Assembly (NCBI GenBank): GCA_905203765.1
Contig: CAJKXC010000006.1
Span: 1-64,000, forward strand
Length of the DNA: 64,000 nt
Origin: an uncultured Bacteroides sp.
Lineage (GTDB): Bacteria; Bacteroidota; Bacteroidia; Bacteroidales; Bacteroidaceae
Reading direction: 5' to 3'
The position numbers and the translations under genes are program-made. A model generated the notes under the pieces. The model did not search any database and was not told the DNA's origin. It saw only the letters and a list, made by a program, of their open reading frames with translations. Below, piece by piece: positions 7,048 to 16,112 of this stretch; the stretch's first letter is position 1; every line of letters starts with the position of its first letter.

Positions 7048-9492
7048 ATGAGAATGTATTTTAAGAACTTTATGGTTACCGCTGTCTGCCTGATAGCACT
7101 ATGTACGGTTGCTCCGTTGAAGGCGCAAGTGTCTTTCGGCGATGCGGCAAAATTCAATGACGGATGGCTGTTCAGCCTGACGGATGACCCGGCTATTGCC
7201 CGGACTTCGTATGACGACAGCAAGTGGCGCAAGCTCATGTTGCCGCACGACTGGTCTATCGAAGGACAGCTTTCGCCCTCGCTGGCAAGCTGCACCGGCT
7301 ATCTGCCCGGCGGGATAGGATGGTATCGGAAGCATTTCAATATAAATGATGCCGCTGCACGGCATTACATTTACTTCGAAGGGGTGTACAACCGCAGTGA
7401 GGTGTACCTGAACGGGCATCTGCTGGGCAAGCGTCCCAACGGCTATATTTCTTTCCTCTACGACCTGACTCCTTATCTGAAAGAGGGAGACAACGTGCTG
7501 GCTGTCCGTGTAGATCACAGCCGCTACGCCGATTCCCGCTGGTACACCGGTTCCGGCATCTATCGGGATGTATGGATGATAGCCGCTCCCGAAACGCATT
7601 TTGCACAGTGGGGAGTGGTTTGGCACGCCACTTCGTTGACCGACCGCCAGGCTACCGTTGCCGTCGACATGGAAGTAGAGAAGCATGTGGCGACGGGCAA
7701 TAAACTCGAAGTATCCGCCACGATGTATGATGCCTCGGGCAAGCAAGTGGCGCAACGCCGCGCACGTGTTGCCGACGGCAAGGCAGGCATTACCAAGGAA
7801 ACCATTGCCCTGAAGGTGGCCAAGCCGCATCGCTGGAACCTCAGCGATCCCTATCTCTATACACTGAAGACGGAACTCTTCAGCAACGGCGAACGCATTG
7901 ACGGAAACGAAACCAAAGTGGGACTCCGCACTTTGGACTTTGACGCCAATAAAGGTCTTGCCCTCAATGGCAACCGGATAAAGGTGAAAGGTGTATGCCT
8001 GCACCACGATGCCGGCGTGCTGGGCGCCGTAGTGCCCGATGAAGTTTGGGAACGCCGCCTGAAAAACCTGAAGGAGATTGGCGTAAACGCCATCCGCATG
8101 AGCCATAATCCACAGGCGCCGGTTGTTTATCAGCTATGCGATGAACTGGGTTTGCTTGTGATGGACGAGATTTCGGACGAATGGGAATTTCCGAAGCGCA
8201 AATGGGTGGAAGGCTGGAACGTAGGTACACCGAGTTTCGACGGCTCTTTCGACTTCTTTGAGGAATGGATAGAGCGGGATGTGACCGACATGGTGCGTCG
8301 CGACCGCAACCATCCTTCCATCTTCCTGTGGAGCATCGGCAATGAGGTGGACTATCCCAACGACCCTTATTCCCATCCCGTCCTCGACGGTTCTAAAATC
8401 AATCAGCCGATGTTCGGCGGTTATAATCCGAATGCCCCCAGTGCCATGCGCATCGGAGCCATAGCCAAACGTCTCGCCGCTTGTGTGCGTGCGGCCGATA
8501 CTTCCCGTCCCGTAACCGGAGCGTTGGCAGGCGTCGTCATGTCCAACGAAACGGAATATCCCGACGCGGTGGATGTTGTAGGGTATAACTATACGGAAGA
8601 CCGCTACGACATGGATCATGCCACTTACCCCAACCGCATCATCTACGGAAGTGAAACCAGTTCCAGCCTGGACTCCTGGTATGCAGTAAAGAACAAGGAG
8701 TTTATCTTCGGGCAGTTTATCTGGACCGGTACGGATTACCTGGGTGAATCGGGCCGTTGGCCCTCTCGCGGACTATATACCGGATTGCTCGACTTCGGTA
8801 GTTTCCCCAAACCTCGCGGACACTTCCGCGCTTCGCTGTGGAGTGAGAAGCCGGTTACTTATATCGGTACCTATCCTGTGCGCACCAATCCCCGGCAGCC
8901 CGACCGCATCTACCTGTCAACCGATGCCTGGGACCTCTGGAATTACGACCAGGGACAGAATATCCGCGTGGTTTGCTACACCAATGCTCCGCAGGCACGC
9001 CTCTTGCTCGACGGAAAAGTGGTAGGAGAAATGAAGCCTTACGACGAAAAGACCGGTATCATCTATTGGGATATTCCCTACCGGGCGGGCGAACTGCGTG
9101 CCGAGGGTTGCGACAAGGATGGAAATGTGCAGTCCAGCTATGTAATCAAGACATCCGGCCGTCCCTATGCCTTGCGCGTCAGCGCCGACCGTACGGAACT
9201 TTCCAAAGACCGTGCTACGGCACACATCACCGTGGAAGTGGTGGATGAGAACGGAACCATCGTGAAGCTGGGCGACAATGACATTACCTGCCACATCGAA
9301 GGTCCGGCACGCCTGCTCGGCCTTGAAGGTTCTGACAACAGCGACATGGGAGATTATAGGGACAACCGTCAACGTGTGTACCACGGACGTCTGCTGACGT
9401 ATATACAAACGACCGGAGAAGCGGGACAAGTACGTGTGAAATTCACTTCGCCGCTTTTGCAAGGAGCAGAAGTTATACTGACCTCTCTATAA
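7048..9492 (+). CDS. Glycoside hydrolase family 2 (beta-galactosidase-like)
   Basis: 814 residues from this ATG, which directly precedes a signal peptide (MRMYFKNFMVTAVCLIALC..LKAQ); an in-frame ATG at 7018 would add ten residues. Domain order is GH2 N-terminal sugar-binding fold (DGWLFSLTDDP, LPHDWS), immunoglobulin-like domain, TIM barrel (GVCLHHDAGVLG, RMSHNPQAP) and C-terminal DUF4982/Ig-like domains. The acid/base Glu lies in WSIGNEVDYP and the nucleophile Glu in IIYGSETSS. The family removes beta-galactosyl, beta-glucuronosyl or beta-mannosyl residues; specificity is not decidable here, but the spacing is that of Bacteroides exo-beta-galactosidases. It is periplasmic or outer-membrane associated and stands alone, not next to a SusCD pair. 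Confidence 0.9.
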   Translation: MRMYFKNFMVTAVCLIALCTVAPLKAQVSFGDAAKFNDGWLFSLTDDPAIARTSYDDSKWRKLMLPHDWSIEGQLSPSLASCTGYLPGGIGWYRKHFNINDAAARHYIYFEGVYNRSEVYLNGHLLGKRPNGYISFLYDLTPYLKEGDNVLAVRVDHSRYADSRWYTGSGIYRDVWMIAAPETHFAQWGVVWHATSLTDRQATVAVDMEVEKHVATGNKLEVSATMYDASGKQVAQRRARVADGKAGITKETIALKVAKPHRWNLSDPYLYTLKTELFSNGERIDGNETKVGLRTLDFDANKGLALNGNRIKVKGVCLHHDAGVLGAVVPDEVWERRLKNLKEIGVNAIRMSHNPQAPVVYQLCDELGLLVMDEISDEWEFPKRKWVEGWNVGTPSFDGSFDFFEEWIERDVTDMVRRDRNHPSIFLWSIGNEVDYPNDPYSHPVLDGSKINQPMFGGYNPNAPSAMRIGAIAKRLAACVRAADTSRPVTGALAGVVMSNETEYPDAVDVVGYNYTEDRYDMDHATYPNRIIYGSETSSSLDSWYAVKNKEFIFGQFIWTGTDYLGESGRWPSRGLYTGLLDFGSFPKPRGHFRASLWSEKPVTYIGTYPVRTNPRQPDRIYLSTDAWDLWNYDQGQNIRVVCYTNAPQARLLLDGKVVGEMKPYDEKTGIIYWDIPYRAGELRAEGCDKDGNVQSSYVIKTSGRPYALRVSADRTELSKDRATAHITVEVVDENGTIVKLGDNDITCHIEGPARLLGLEGSDNSDMGDYRDNRQRVYHGRLLTYIQTTGEAGQVRVKFTSPLLQGAEVILTSL

Positions 9493-9711
9493 GGCTTGTA
9501 CCGTCCTGCTTGATAGTTTGTATCGTCCTGCTTGATAGTTTCAAAATGAGGCATATACTGGAACTCCCAGTTTCATGCTTTGAAACCGACAGTTTCATTT
9601 AATGAAACCGGGAGTTTCAAGTAATGAAACTGGGAGTTCCACCTGCCGGCACTGAGAGTTTCCCCTGCCGGCACTTTTCTTTTGACAGTGTATTCTTTTC
9701 TTTTACGGCAA
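9492..9711. repeat. 22-bp-period degenerate array (about 10 units)
   Basis: The array begins at the last base of the GH2 stop codon. CGTCCTGCTTGA recurs at 9502 and 9524. The units at 9558, 9580, 9602, 9624 and 9646 carry dyads such as GAAAC-N5-GTTTC at 22-bp spacing, with CCGGCACT at 9646 and 9668. The last unit (9690) is poorly conserved. The remainder of 9712-9794 holds only a promoter. Confidence 0.75.
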
Positions 9712-9751
9712 TAATCCTCTTCACAGGAGTATAACGGTTGGAAACTTTATG

Positions 9752-9759
9752 TACCTTTG
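9752..9759 (+). promoter_or_regulatory. -7 promoter box for membrane-protein gene
   Basis: TACCTTTG lies 36 bp before the ATG at 9795 and matches the Bacteroides -7 consensus. Confidence 0.5.
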
Positions 9760-9794
9760 CTGCATCTATTTATAGAAGATAAATACAGATAAGT

Positions 9795-10781
9795 ATGGGC
9801 AAAGCTACTAATTTGTGCTATAAGCGCAGCCGAAACCACTACATCGGCTGGGCTTTGGGAAGCTACTTCATAGGATCGGCTTGTCTCCCTTCGGGGATTG
9901 TGATGCTGACTGCCAAACCGTTCTTACTGGGGGGCATTATTCTTACGGCGATAGGCTCTGTCGGCCTTGCCTTCTTTATCCGTAATCTGTTGCTTATATT
10001 CTCACCTGCCAATGGCAAGTTGGGGAAGTCGCTCCGTCCTTATATGGACGGTTCTATCCGTACGGACGTGAAGTCTATATTTGCCTTGATCGATGAAGAT
10101 ATGGCGCAAAACGGGAAGAAGTTCGGCTACGTCCGGGTGGGCAAACAGTGGATATTAGGGAGCGAAGCGATGCTGATAGAGCGTGTCCGCGGCATCTTCT
10201 GCGTCAAAGTGTACCGAGCCAAGCGGCGCGAATATGCCATTATCCTGGTGGACGACCGGCAGAATGTGCAGACCACGAACCTCACGCGTGAAAAGCACCT
10301 GGACGAGCTTAACTACTACCTCACTCATCTGCTTCCGTATGCCGCAACCGGCAACTTCAACGATTATCTTAAGTTTATCGGTAAGAAAGATGACGAAATG
10401 GAAGCCTTCAACAAAGAATATCTCCGCCGAAGTGCGGCTGTCAACTCGGAATACGTGTTGACCGAGGCGGATGACATCCCTACTTCGCTGGTCACTGTCG
10501 AGAAGCTCCGTCGTGCCATCAATGCCTTGCAACCCGGACAGCGCATTCTGCTCTCCGCCTGCAATCCGCCGGAAACGGAGTGGGGCAGGTGTACCGGCAT
10601 CTCTTGCCATTGCTTTATCGAGGATGGCAGATATGCCCTTGCCGCATACTTCGAAACGGACGAAGGAGAGCAACAGTGCTTTGTTCAGCGCTTTATCCCC
10701 TTGACCCAGCTGCATGCCGCGTGGAAAGCCTTCTTTGAGAAGGCCGAAGTGCCCGAGGTGGATACATGGGACGAGATATAA
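9795..10781 (+). CDS. Conserved membrane protein of unknown function
   Basis: 328 residues. Two hydrophobic segments near the N-terminus (about 18-40 and 44-70: ALGSYFIGSACLPSG, FLLGGIILTAIGSVGLAFF) are followed by a soluble region of about 250 residues. The soluble part has no motif I recognise. It contains a charged segment KKDDEMEAFNKEYLRRSAA and a C-terminus rich in Glu/Trp. A role cannot be assigned. A large inverted repeat separates it from the Sel1 gene on the same strand, so the two may be functionally linked but separately transcribed. Confidence 0.6.
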   Translation: MGKATNLCYKRSRNHYIGWALGSYFIGSACLPSGIVMLTAKPFLLGGIILTAIGSVGLAFFIRNLLLIFSPANGKLGKSLRPYMDGSIRTDVKSIFALIDEDMAQNGKKFGYVRVGKQWILGSEAMLIERVRGIFCVKVYRAKRREYAIILVDDRQNVQTTNLTREKHLDELNYYLTHLLPYAATGNFNDYLKFIGKKDDEMEAFNKEYLRRSAAVNSEYVLTEADDIPTSLVTVEKLRRAINALQPGQRILLSACNPPETEWGRCTGISCHCFIEDGRYALAAYFETDEGEQQCFVQRFIPLTQLHAAWKAFFEKAEVPEVDTWDEI

Positions 10782-10785
10782 TAAT

Positions 10786-10890
10786 TAAGGAGTTAAGAAG
10801 TTAAAGGAGTTAAGCCGATAGTTTCACATACAGGTTGCAGTACTCGGAGAAAGAGTATCGGCTTAACTCCTTTAACTTCTTAACTCCTTA
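10786..10890. repeat. Perfect 35-bp inverted repeat
   Basis: Positions 10786-10820 pair base for base with 10856-10890 around a 35-nt loop. Each arm itself holds a repeated AAGGAGTTAA word. No T-run follows on either side, so it is not a standard intrinsic terminator, although a hairpin this stable could stop or protect transcripts. Confidence 0.85.
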
Positions 10891-10933
10891 GCTCCTAATA
10901 GAAAAGAACTTCTGAATCAATATATTAAAGAAT

Positions 10934-12202
10934 ATGGGAAAATATTTTAGTGACAAAGTAGAGGACGGCATAGCACAGGTATGGATGTCCTTCGACAAAG
11001 AAGAAATGCAACGGGGTTTCTCCCTGCTGACCGAGGCCGCCGAAGAAGGCGATGCCGATGCATATTGTTTCCTGGCGCGTTGCTACATGGGACCTCAGTA
11101 TGTATGGAACGGTGGCGGCTTCCCGGAAGATGACGAGATAGCCGCCCGTTATATAAAGGAAAGTATTGCGCGCGGCAGTGCCTGCGGTGTGCTATGTGCC
11201 ATGCGTTGCGGCGAACTGACGTCTGATATATGCAAAACGATGCCTTTCGGCAGTCTGAAAGAGGCTTTCGAGATAGTGCTTGCCAAGGCGGAAGCCGGAC
11301 ATCCTTTCTGCCAATACATCATAGGCAATGCCTACTATTGGGGCGATATGCTTGATATAGAAGGCGTGGAAGAAATGATGAAGCGCTATCCTACGGAAGA
11401 CAGTTACGATGCCTATGCTTATCCGATCGCCGCCGAATGGTATCAGAAGGCATTCCGTGGCGGCGTTACCTTTGGATTCGGTAATTTCCGTGATATCTTT
11501 GAGAGTGGCAAGGGTGGCATAAAGCCCGATTCCCGTCCGGTGGAAGAGTGGCAGAAGGTGATAGCCGATGCCGGTGATCCGGTACAGATGTGCAATTATG
11601 GCAATCTTCTTGATAACAGAGGTGATTTCTCCGGAGCGCTTCGCTATTATGAAGCTGCCGCCGCTAAAGGCAACTATCTGGCGGCTTATAATGCGGGTTA
11701 TTACTATAATGCCGGGAAGGGTACGGAGAAGAACGAGGAAAAGGCTTTTGAATACTTTATGGAAGCTGCCCGGAAGGGTGATCTCGACGGACAGTTCCAG
11801 GTAGGCAGCTTCTATTTTGAAGGCAAGGGCAATGTGCTGGTCGATTATGCCAAGGCGGTTTATTGGTTGACTAAGTCGGCGGAGCAAGATTGCAAATGGG
11901 CCTTTCCCCGACTGGGCGTTTGCTACCAGCAGGGATTGGGCGTGCAGAAGAATTATGAATGCGCCTTCGACCTCTTTACACGTGGTGAAGAGTATCTGGA
12001 CGACTTCGGCAATCTGCTCAAAGGCTATGTGTTGAACGGTCTCGGAACAGCCTATGCCTTCGGCTATGGAACGGAAGAGGACATAGCACGCGGCATAGCC
12101 TACTATAACCGTGCCATTGCCTGCGGCTCCGAAGAAGCCGAGATGAACAAGAAGCACTTCCGCAAAACCATGCTCGGACTGGGCAAGTGGGTGCGCAAGT
12201 AA
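10934..12202 (+). CDS. Sel1-repeat (SLR) protein
   Basis: 422 residues without a signal peptide. Repeated ~36-residue Sel1-like units are clearest at about 225-345 (AAYNAGYYYNAGKGTEKNEE, AKAVYWLTKSAEQ, FPRLGVCYQQGLGVQKNYE), each with the usual A-G-Y-G-V-D/N-A pattern. Sel1 repeats are TPR-like alpha-solenoids that mediate protein contacts. The N-terminal region also has degenerate units. It is probably cytoplasmic. It ends 9 bp from the convergent birA gene with no visible terminator between. Confidence 0.85.
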   Translation: MGKYFSDKVEDGIAQVWMSFDKEEMQRGFSLLTEAAEEGDADAYCFLARCYMGPQYVWNGGGFPEDDEIAARYIKESIARGSACGVLCAMRCGELTSDICKTMPFGSLKEAFEIVLAKAEAGHPFCQYIIGNAYYWGDMLDIEGVEEMMKRYPTEDSYDAYAYPIAAEWYQKAFRGGVTFGFGNFRDIFESGKGGIKPDSRPVEEWQKVIADAGDPVQMCNYGNLLDNRGDFSGALRYYEAAAAKGNYLAAYNAGYYYNAGKGTEKNEEKAFEYFMEAARKGDLDGQFQVGSFYFEGKGNVLVDYAKAVYWLTKSAEQDCKWAFPRLGVCYQQGLGVQKNYECAFDLFTRGEEYLDDFGNLLKGYVLNGLGTAYAFGYGTEEDIARGIAYYNRAIACGSEEAEMNKKHFRKTMLGLGKWVRK

Positions 12203-12211
12203 GGTACCCTG

Positions 12212-12994
12212 TTATAATATGTATTGCACTTCCTTGAAGAGATATTCCCGTTCTTTGCCGCTTTCGTCTTCGAGTACAAAGCGCCCGTCCTGCTCCACGC
12301 GCAGCAGGCGGGCAAGGAAGCGCCCGTTGGCATCTTCGTAGGGGTGGAAGTCGCGGCGGCGGAAGAGGGAACGCCCATAGCGGGCTGATATCTCGGCGGA
12401 ATAGACGTCGAAATCTTCTAACTGCAATCCTTTATAATAGATTTGTACACGCTCCAGAATGTGAGCGAGGAGTTCGTAACGGTCGTGCTCCTTCCCGGTA
12501 ATCTGCCGCAGGGACACGGGGTTGGGGGCGTCGCTGTGGAATGCTTCCTGGTTGATGTTTATTCCGATGCCGGAGATGCAGCGACCGATGCAATGCCCGG
12601 AAAGGTCGTTCTCTATCAGTATGCCGCAGATTTTCCGGTTTCTCCAGTAGATGTCGTTGGGCCATTTGATGGTGAACTCGTCCGACCATCTGCTCAACTC
12701 TTCCTTGATGGCAAGGGATACGATTTGCGAGAGAATGAATTGTCGGCGGGCTTCCAGGAAGGTAGGGTAGAGTACAAAGCTGAAGAGCAGGTTCTTGCCT
12801 TCTTCGGCTTCCCAACTATTGCCGCGCTGGCCTTTGCCGGCGGTTTGGAATTCGGCGGTAACGGTGGTAAACTCGGCAACGGCTTCTTGCCGGTCGTTGC
12901 ATAGCTGGCTGAGGTATCGGTTGGTAGAGTCCGTTTCGTCCAAAGCAACCAGCGGGAATGGAAATGTGTCAGGGCAGGGCTTCATATTCGGCAC
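12212..12994 (-). CDS. birA: Biotin--[acetyl-CoA-carboxylase] ligase
   Basis: 260 residues. The enzyme makes biotinyl-AMP from biotin and ATP and transfers biotin to the carrier protein of carboxylases. The signature motifs are GKGQRGNSW (biotinyl-AMP loop), KWPNDIY, KICGILIE and SGIGININ. It has no N-terminal helix-turn-helix, so it is a class I ligase and not a repressor. Its start overlaps the end of the yjbR-like gene (stop at 12969), implying translational coupling; Met4 at 12985 is an alternative start. It is the last gene of a yraN-yjbR-birA run. Confidence 0.95.
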   Translation of the reverse strand: MPNMKPCPDTFPFPLVALDETDSTNRYLSQLCNDRQEAVAEFTTVTAEFQTAGKGQRGNSWEAEEGKNLLFSFVLYPTFLEARRQFILSQIVSLAIKEELSRWSDEFTIKWPNDIYWRNRKICGILIENDLSGHCIGRCISGIGININQEAFHSDAPNPVSLRQITGKEHDRYELLAHILERVQIYYKGLQLEDFDVYSAEISARYGRSLFRRRDFHPYEDANGRFLARLLRVEQDGRFVLEDESGKEREYLFKEVQYIL

Positions 12995-13325
12995 GCATTT
13001 TTTTAGTGAACTTCTTTAGTACTTCTTCGATAGAGTGGTCTATCAAATGCTTTATCAGTTTGTCATCGGCGTCGCCGTCCAGGGCAATCTGGTTCCAGTA
13101 CTTCTTGTTGAAGTGGTAGGCGGCTTCGATGGCGGAATAACGTTCGCGCAGTTCGAGTGCATACTCCGGGTCGCATTTCACACATATCTTGTTGGCACTT
13201 TCCAGGTCGATAAGCGCAAACATCTTATCCATGACTTTCATCACGAGCGAGTATTCGTCAAACGGAAGGCACTCCGTGACGGCTTTTTTACTGAGGCAAT
13301 ATTCGCGGGCGGTCTCTATATCCAT
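12969..13325 (-). CDS. MmcQ/YjbR family protein
   Basis: 118 residues. The order of motifs is that of the YjbR (DUF419) family: an N-terminal LSKKAVTECLPFDEYSLVMKVMDKMFALI followed by SANKICVKCDPEYALELRERY and KKYWNQIALDG. The fold is a double-wing CyaY-like domain once described as DNA-binding. Function is poorly known. The gene is in the yraN-yjbR-birA run and overlaps birA by 26 bp. Confidence 0.9.
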   Translation of the reverse strand: MDIETAREYCLSKKAVTECLPFDEYSLVMKVMDKMFALIDLESANKICVKCDPEYALELRERYSAIEAAYHFNKKYWNQIALDGDADDKLIKHLIDHSIEEVLKKFTKKMRAEYEALP

Positions 13326-13330
13326 GGGGT

Positions 13331-13372
13331 TAGTGATTAGTTATTAGTGATTAATAATTGGTTATTCGTTAT
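13331..13372. repeat. 14-bp-period repeat (3 units)
   Basis: TAGTGATTAGTTAT at 13331, TAGTGATTAATAAT at 13345 and a degenerate TGGTTATTCGTTAT at 13359 fill the whole gap between the yraN stop and the yjbR start. Confidence 0.75.
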
Positions 13373-13737
13373 TAAAATATGGGCGGATAAAAGGCGTCTT
13401 CAATGTGCTCTATCTTGAAAGCGTCGATATCTCCTACGGCCGTAATGATGTCGAAGCGTACAGGAGCATCTATAGAGAAGTGCTTGATGTAAGCATCGGC
13501 AGCTATGACAATGCGACGTATCTTCTGCCAGTTCACAGCTTCTTGCGGCTCGGTGTAATCCGTATTGCTACGGGTTTTTACTTCAACAATTATGAGTTCT
13601 CCGTCTTTGGTGGCGACAATATCCAGCTCCAGGTGGTTCTTCCGCCAGTTCCGGTCGCGTATGGTGTAGCCATTCTTCTCCAGATACGCTGCCGCGGCGT
13701 CTTCTCCGGCTTTTCCCAGGGCGTTGTGTGCTGCCAT
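13372..13737 (-). CDS. yraN: YraN/UPF0102 nuclease-fold protein
   Basis: 121 residues, normal length. It has the restriction-endonuclease-like core: GKAGEDAAAAYLEKNGYTI, RNWRKNHLELDIVA, then IIVEVKTRSN, giving the E...D...ExK pattern expected of the family. Members are thought to act on nucleic acids, but a proven reaction is lacking. It is the first gene of the yraN-yjbR-birA run. Confidence 0.93.
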   Translation of the reverse strand: MAAHNALGKAGEDAAAAYLEKNGYTIRDRNWRKNHLELDIVATKDGELIIVEVKTRSNTDYTEPQEAVNWQKIRRIVIAADAYIKHFSIDAPVRFDIITAVGDIDAFKIEHIEDAFYPPIF

Positions 13738-13974
13738 TATTTTTTTCTCCTTATAGTTTGCTTAAAATGAGTCGGAATCTTTATCTAAAGTAATTCCCAT
13801 GCCAGTTCCGGCTACTTTGGCAGAAATCGAAAGCAATATATAACAAATGTATTGAACCTGCAAGCAAGAAAGCTAAAATATGACTTATGGATGATTTGAA
13901 ATACAATAAGGAATCAATGGTAATGATAGTAAAGCAGTTTATTTTACCCCAAAAGTTTGGCTTTTTATTAATAA

Positions 13975-14008
13975 TTGTTTTTAAAGTATATGTTTCTTCA
14001 TATATTTG
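13975..14008 (+). promoter_or_regulatory. Promoter of M64 lipoprotein gene
   Basis: TTG at 13975-13977 and TATATTTG at 14001-14008 have starts 26 bp apart, a good -33/-7 pair. The transcript would begin near 14015, so translation must start at 14032 and not at the ATG that lies inside this promoter. The rest of 13738-14031 holds nothing I can identify. Confidence 0.6.
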
Positions 14009-14031
14009 TATTTACAAATAATTCATTGAAT

Positions 14032-15663
14032 ATGAAGACAAAATCCTTCCTTTTATTTTTTCTCTGTTTGTTTCTTGTAACGTCTTGTTCTAAAGATGAA
14101 GTAGATCCTAAATTCTCCATAGAGACAACGGGAGATATTGTATTGTCATCAGAAAGTCAGTCGCATGCTGCCGTTACTTTCACAAGTGCACGAGAGTGGC
14201 AGGCAAGCTGTTCTGAGACTTGGATTACCCTTTCAACTACCTCAGGCAATAGCGGAACATTTACAATTACCGTGACAGCCGATGAAAACAAGACAATTGA
14301 TTCCCGCAAGGCTACGCTTACGTTAGTTTCGGGTTCTGTCCAGGAAAAAATCACTTTGAAGCAAGAAGCCGGTGAAGTGGATTTTGTTACACCTGTTCAA
14401 ACTGAGTATAAAGTACCAGTTGAGGGAAAAGCTTTGGAAATAGTGTTTTCTACAAATATGAGTGGAGACGAACTCTCCATTTACAGCTCGGGCGTAGACT
14501 GGCTGACGCAGGATCCTGAGACACGTGTTGCTTCCCAATATGTAATTAGGCTAAATGTTTTAGAAAATAAGGAAAGGAATTCCAGATCTGCTGAAATCAC
14601 TTTCCTCAGAAATGCTGATTCGAAGATATTGGCTACTGTAAAAATCATGCAGGTGGGTACGTCATCATCATCATCCACCGATTATTCGGCAGATAAAAGT
14701 GTCCGTACTTTGCAAACGGCAAGCATAGGAAAGGGAATCCCTATTGTCATTATGGGGGATGGATTTATTGATACGGAGATTGCTGACGGGACTTATGATG
14801 GAGTTATGGAAAAAGCAATGGAGAATGTGTTTACAGAGGAACCAATAAAGTCACTTCGCGATTATTTTAATGTATATGCTGTAACGGCTGTCTCAAAGAA
14901 TAATGATTTTGGAGATGGATATGAAACCGCTTTTAGCTGTGTGTTGGAAGGTGGAAACAGTACAGGCATTTCTGGAGATGATGCAACTATAGAAAAGTAT
15001 ACACAATGCGTGAAAGGTCTCAATGTGAATGAAGCATTGGTTCTTGTAATATTGAATACCACTGTTCATGCAGGAACGACTTTTCGGTATATGAAGAATG
15101 ACAGTAGCGAAGGACTCGAATTTGCTATTGCCTATTGTCCGGTTATCCGTAATCTGGAAAGTGAAGACTTTAGGCAAGTTCTTACGCATGAAGCCGTAGG
15201 ACACGGTTTTGCCAAGTTGGATGATGAATATGCGTATGATACTCAGGGTGCTATTCCTGCTAAAGAGGTTCAGGAGATACAGCTTATGCAAACTTGGGGT
15301 TGGGCACAAAACGTTGATTTCACAAGTAACCCGAATGAGGTACTTTGGTCGGGCTTCCTTGCTGACAACCGTTATGATTCGGAAGGTTTGGGAGTATTTG
15401 AAGGAGCCTGTACTTATATAAAGGGTGCATTCCGGCCTACAGAGGATAGTATGATGAATAGTAATAATGTTGGGTTTAATGCCCCATCCCGTAAGGCAAT
15501 ATATGATAAGGTAATGAAGAGAGGTCTTGGAGTAACACCTACTTATGAAGAGTTCGTTGCTTTCGATTTGCAACATAAGCCGCAGACTCGTAGCGTTTCT
15601 TCGTCTATCGTCACCTCAGGTAAGCCATTTGCACGTCCGCGTTTAGTTAAAAAAACGTTCTAA
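14032..15663 (+). CDS. BACON-domain lipoprotein with M64 metallopeptidase
   Basis: 543 residues from the ATG that follows the promoter. The signal peptide ends LVTSC, a lipobox. A BACON domain occupies about 35-120 (ITLSTTSGNSGTFTITVTAD) and a second beta-rich segment runs to about 215. The rest matches the M64 (IgA peptidase) family: PIVIMGDGFID near the start of the domain and the zinc site HEAVGHGFAKLDDEY. The family was founded on an IgA-cleaving enzyme of Clostridium ramosum; Bacteroides members are common, but their substrates are mostly unknown. It is probably surface-exposed. The BACON domain may bind mucin or carbohydrate (inference). Confidence 0.9.
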   Translation: MKTKSFLLFFLCLFLVTSCSKDEVDPKFSIETTGDIVLSSESQSHAAVTFTSAREWQASCSETWITLSTTSGNSGTFTITVTADENKTIDSRKATLTLVSGSVQEKITLKQEAGEVDFVTPVQTEYKVPVEGKALEIVFSTNMSGDELSIYSSGVDWLTQDPETRVASQYVIRLNVLENKERNSRSAEITFLRNADSKILATVKIMQVGTSSSSSTDYSADKSVRTLQTASIGKGIPIVIMGDGFIDTEIADGTYDGVMEKAMENVFTEEPIKSLRDYFNVYAVTAVSKNNDFGDGYETAFSCVLEGGNSTGISGDDATIEKYTQCVKGLNVNEALVLVILNTTVHAGTTFRYMKNDSSEGLEFAIAYCPVIRNLESEDFRQVLTHEAVGHGFAKLDDEYAYDTQGAIPAKEVQEIQLMQTWGWAQNVDFTSNPNEVLWSGFLADNRYDSEGLGVFEGACTYIKGAFRPTEDSMMNSNNVGFNAPSRKAIYDKVMKRGLGVTPTYEEFVAFDLQHKPQTRSVSSSIVTSGKPFARPRLVKKTF

Positions 15664-15699
15664 CTTAGCCGTTTCGATGCGAAATTCGTCTTTTTCTGC

Positions 15700-15729
15700 T
15701 TTGTTTTTACGGAAGTAAAACTAATTTTG
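15700..15729 (+). promoter_or_regulatory. Promoter of small RHH-like gene
   Basis: TTTG at 15700-15703 and TAATTTTG at 15722-15729 are separated by 18 bp. The predicted start leaves a very short leader before the ATG at 15738. Confidence 0.5.
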
Positions 15730-15737
15730 CAGGAAAT

Positions 15738-15971
15738 ATGAGAAAGAGAGATAAAATGTGTGCGAAAGCGACACCCGAAGAGCCGAAACGCGAGCAGCGC
15801 ATGGTGTGTCTGATGAGCGAGGAAGAACAGCGGATTGTGGATCGCTATCTTGAGAAATACAAGATAACGAACAAGTCACGTTGGCTGCGGGAGACTATTC
15901 TCATGTTTATCCATAAGAATATGGAAGAAGATTATCCCACTCTATTCGGCGAGCACGATATGAGGAGATGA
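15738..15971 (+). CDS. Small ribbon-helix-helix-like protein
   Basis: 77 residues, highly charged. A short strand (REQRMVCLMS) is followed by two helices (EEEQRIVDRYLEKYKI, NKSRWLRETILMFIHKNME), the order seen in ribbon-helix-helix DNA-binding proteins such as MobC-type mobilisation factors. No mobilisation gene is near, so a regulator is as likely. It lies directly upstream of a 22-bp array and tadA. Confidence 0.55.
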   Translation: MRKRDKMCAKATPEEPKREQRMVCLMSEEEQRIVDRYLEKYKITNKSRWLRETILMFIHKNMEEDYPTLFGEHDMRR

Positions 15972-16058
15972 CGCAGCAGGCTGCGTGCGCTTACGCAGCC
16001 GGGTGTGTGTGCCAACGCAGAAGGCTGCGTTGCCTGATGCAGCCGGGTGTGTAAAAAC
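15971..16058. repeat. 22-bp-period array (4 units) at gene end
   Basis: Four units start at 15971, 15993, 16015 and 16037. Units 1 and 3 begin ACGCAG and carry the dyad ACGCAG-N4-CTGCGT; units 2 and 4 share GCAGCCGGGTGTGT. The first base is the last base of the preceding stop codon. Confidence 0.85.
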
Positions 16059-16112
16059 GAGGTTTACAGAGTTGCAAAGGACTACGGATTATATAGGAAA
16101 TCAGGGATTCGG

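Noticed and set aside
6183..9462. Long antisense frames opposite the TPR and GH2 genes
   Set aside because: They lie wholly opposite well-supported coding sequences and have no domain or start context.
15971..16058. Upstream TadA start at 16047
   Set aside because: It falls inside the 22-bp array and adds 22 residues not seen in TadA; the start at 16113 fits the family.
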